Positions 6,308 through 6,472 of a stretch of 6,472 nucleotides of DNA are shown one piece after another. Numbering within the stretch: position 1 is the first letter of the stretch; every line of letters starts with the position of its first letter. The stretch comes from Rhodospira sp. GTDB taxonomy: Bacteria; Pseudomonadota; Alphaproteobacteria; Rhodospirillales; Rhodospirillaceae. The DNA lies in NCBI GenBank assembly GCA_028277295.1, contig JANQGN010000040.1:1-6472 (forward strand). Reading direction: 5' to 3'. The notes under the pieces were generated by a model that saw nothing but the letters and a program-made list of their open reading frames with translations, was not told where the DNA came from and ran no database searches. The position numbers and the translations under genes are program-made.

Positions 6308-6336
6308 AAGGTGCGCGGGCGTCCCGGCCTTGTCAA
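6308..6336 (-). promoter_or_regulatory. Sigma-70-like promoter of the miaB operon
   Basis: On the minus strand a perfect TTGACA (6336-6331) is followed after exactly 17 bases by CACCTT (6313-6308), a weak -10 of a kind seen in GC-rich alphaproteobacteria. Transcription would start near 6301, leaving a leader of about 140 bases to the ATG at 6161. The position, upstream of the first gene of a tightly packed operon, supports the call. No second strong promoter is visible between the operon genes. Confidence 0.6.
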
Positions 6337-6366
6337 GCGATGCGCTGGGGGCGCCAGGGCAGCGGG

Positions 6367-6402
6367 CTCGGATGGACGATCGTTTAAGAAGCGCCTTCCG
6401 AG
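6367..6402. repeat. Inverted repeat upstream of the miaB promoter
   Basis: CTCGGA (6367-6372) and TCCGAG (6397-6402) are a perfect 6-bp inverted repeat 24 bases apart, with a CGATCG palindrome between the arms. It may be the end of the transcript from the upstream neighbour or an upstream regulatory site. No U-tract supports a terminator on either strand. No gene is visible from 6337 to 6472. Confidence 0.3.
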
Positions 6403-6422
6403 AGGACCGGAGCACGCGATGG

Positions 6423-6457
6423 AGATCCTTCGGTCGCTCCGCTTCCTCAGGATGAAG
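6423..6457. repeat. REP-like imperfect palindrome
   Basis: The arms ATCCT (6425-6429) and AGGAT (6449-6453) enclose a GC-rich centre with further partial pairing. On the minus strand it begins TTCATCCTGAGGAAGC and ends CGAAGGATCTCC. This resembles the intergenic palindromic repeats with CATCCTGAGG and CGAAGGAT ends that are scattered through many alphaproteobacterial genomes. The family resemblance is from memory; copy number in this genome cannot be seen from one window. Confidence 0.5.
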
Positions 6458-6472
6458 CCCTTAAAAAGTGAA

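Noticed and set aside
6162..6308. Extension of MiaB to a TTG at 6308
   Set aside because: The start would overlap the predicted -10 box, and the extra 49 residues have no counterpart in the family.
1..6472. CRISPR arrays, insertion sequences, phage genes, toxin-antitoxin or defence genes
   Set aside because: No regularly spaced repeats, transposase or integrase motifs, or accessory genes are visible. The coding content is a conserved housekeeping operon.

Overview
The window carries five complete minus-strand genes in the order miaB, phoH/ybeZ, ybeY, corC/ybeX, lnt, read from right to left. This is the same order as the conserved E. coli cluster. The very high GC content, the pervasive G/C at third codon positions and the protein motifs (for example MiaB KTYGCQMNVYDSARMADVLAPLGY-like spacing around its first cysteine) fit a GC-rich alphaproteobacterium. 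Rhodospirillales is my best guess; it is an inference from gene order and style, not a database result.

Layout from right to left. Positions 6472-6162 are non-coding. They hold a short imperfect palindrome resembling alphaproteobacterial REP-type repeats, an inverted repeat, a good sigma-70-like promoter (TTGACA, 17-base spacer, CACCTT) and a leader of about 140 bases whose end is a perfect 8-bp hairpin abutting the first plausible ATG of miaB. miaB, phoH and ybeY are joined by 4-base start/stop overlaps (GTGA, ATGA), as are corC and lnt (ATGA). The only gap inside the operon is the 83 bases between ybeY and corC. Of these, 58 bases fold on paper into a compact three-way junction that begins exactly after the ybeY stop codon. 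Downstream of lnt lie about 350 bases without a credible gene: an AT-rich inverted repeat touching the lnt stop, a possible promoter with a 12-bp palindrome at its predicted start site, and a hairpin-rich leader running to an ATG at 13-11, the likely start of the next gene, which leaves the window.

Functionally the operon groups tRNA modification (MiaB), ribosome-associated RNA metabolism (PhoH/YbeZ and YbeY), a CBS-domain protein linked in other bacteria to ribosome maturation or ion homeostasis (CorC/YbeX), and lipoprotein N-acylation (Lnt). All the key catalytic or ligand residues I looked for are present, so the protein genes look ordinary and intact. The less expected content is in the non-coding parts: the ybeY-corC junction element and the structured leader at the left end. 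Both are predictions by eye from base pairing, and in DNA this GC-rich some pairing is expected by chance.
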